From: Rubrivivax albus
GTDB lineage: Bacteria; Pseudomonadota; Gammaproteobacteria; Burkholderiales; Burkholderiaceae_C
Length of the DNA stretch: 64,000 nt
NCBI RefSeq assembly: GCF_004016515.1
Contig: NZ_SACT01000001.1
Span: forward strand, 434,001 to 498,000
Reading direction: 5' to 3'
Shown: one piece after another, positions 63,922 to 64,000 of the stretch
How positions within the stretch are numbered: the stretch's first letter is position 1
Layout: every line of letters begins with the position of its first letter
The notes under the pieces: model-generated
The model's database searches: none
Told to the model about the DNA's origin: nothing
What the model saw: only the letters and a program-made list of their open reading frames with translations
Translations under genes and position numbers: made by a program

Positions 63922-64000
63922 TCAGCGCGGGCGGTCGGCCTCGATGTCGGCCAGCGCCTCGTCGGGCGTCAGCGGCTGTTCGGCCGCCTCGGCACGGGCC
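63922..64000 (-). CDS. C-terminal end of an unidentified protein (5' part beyond the window)
   Basis: The minus-strand frame ending at the stop at 63922 reads EAAEQPLTPDEALADIEADR then PR, an acidic, helical-looking end that resembles a genuine C-terminus rather than shadow sequence. Only 25 residues are visible, so nothing can be said of the function. Confidence 0.4.
   Translation of the reverse strand, partial: ARAEAAEQPLTPDEALADIEADRPR

Overview
The window comes from a high-GC (roughly 70%) betaproteobacterium. The gene content and order (ubiJ-ubiB, FmdB, DUF502, aspS, nudB, YbhP-like, clsB; an EpsL/exosortase-type polysaccharide locus with a PEP-CTERM protein; TAXI-TRAP uptake; fccAB sulfide oxidation; a complete HutF/HutG histidine route) point to Burkholderiales, in the Rubrivivax/Leptothrix/Piscinibacter neighbourhood. 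This placement is inferred from families I recognise, not from a database search. Coding density is very high. No stretch longer than about 300 bases lacks a gene, and I see no tRNA, rRNA, CRISPR array, insertion sequence or prophage.

Layout. 1-2.5 kb (minus): end of an exopolysaccharide locus (epsL, undecaprenyl-phosphate sugar transferase). 2.6-12 kb (plus): ubiJ, ubiB, small zinc ribbon protein, DUF502, aspS, then a toxin-antitoxin pair and aroG placed between aspS and nudB, then a YbhP-like hydrolase and clsB. 12-14 kb: patatin and a ligase-associated exonuclease. 14-19 kb: OmpA-like periplasmic protein diverging from a three-gene ABC exporter. 19-22.5 kb: S10 carboxypeptidase lipoprotein, conserved hypothetical, AhpD-like protein, PPOX flavoprotein. 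22.5-27.4 kb: acyl-CoA synthetase/GNAT fusion (minus), universal stress protein, ATP-dependent DNA ligase. 27.5-34.3 kb: a frameshifted exported protein and two divergent BTAD/STAND-type regulators plus a small Cys/His protein. 34.3-40.7 kb: TAXI solute receptor, DUF1850, fused TRAP permease and acyl-CoA ligase as one operon, with a divergent LysR. 40.8-46.9 kb: DAO-family oxidase, a seven-gene minus-strand run of small enzymes, an M16 peptidase. 46.9-60.8 kb: lectin-like lipoprotein, then the histidine utilisation locus. 60.9-64 kb: flavocytochrome c sulfide dehydrogenase, a terminator, and a PEP-CTERM protein with a small partner.

How the parts work together. The hut locus is a divergent regulon around a 16-bp palindrome. 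HutC, HutD, HutI, HutG, HutF and DUF6352 run left in ATGA-coupled order. HutU, HutH, an ABC importer and an inserted serine hydrolase run right. Together they take histidine to glutamate. TAXI-TRAP uptake is directly coupled to a CoA ligase, suggesting import followed by CoA activation of an organic acid. The polysaccharide genes and the PEP-CTERM protein are two ends of one envelope-sorting theme.

Most unusual points: an antitoxin whose N-terminus looks Phd/YefM and whose C-terminus looks CcdA, paired with CcdB and followed by aroG; a REP-like palindrome inserted in frame in an ABC ATPase; the ligase-associated exonuclease and its ligase separated by 11.5 kb; paired divergent BTAD NTPases; and several genes with a -10-like hexamer 6-7 nt before an ATG that has no ribosome binding site.
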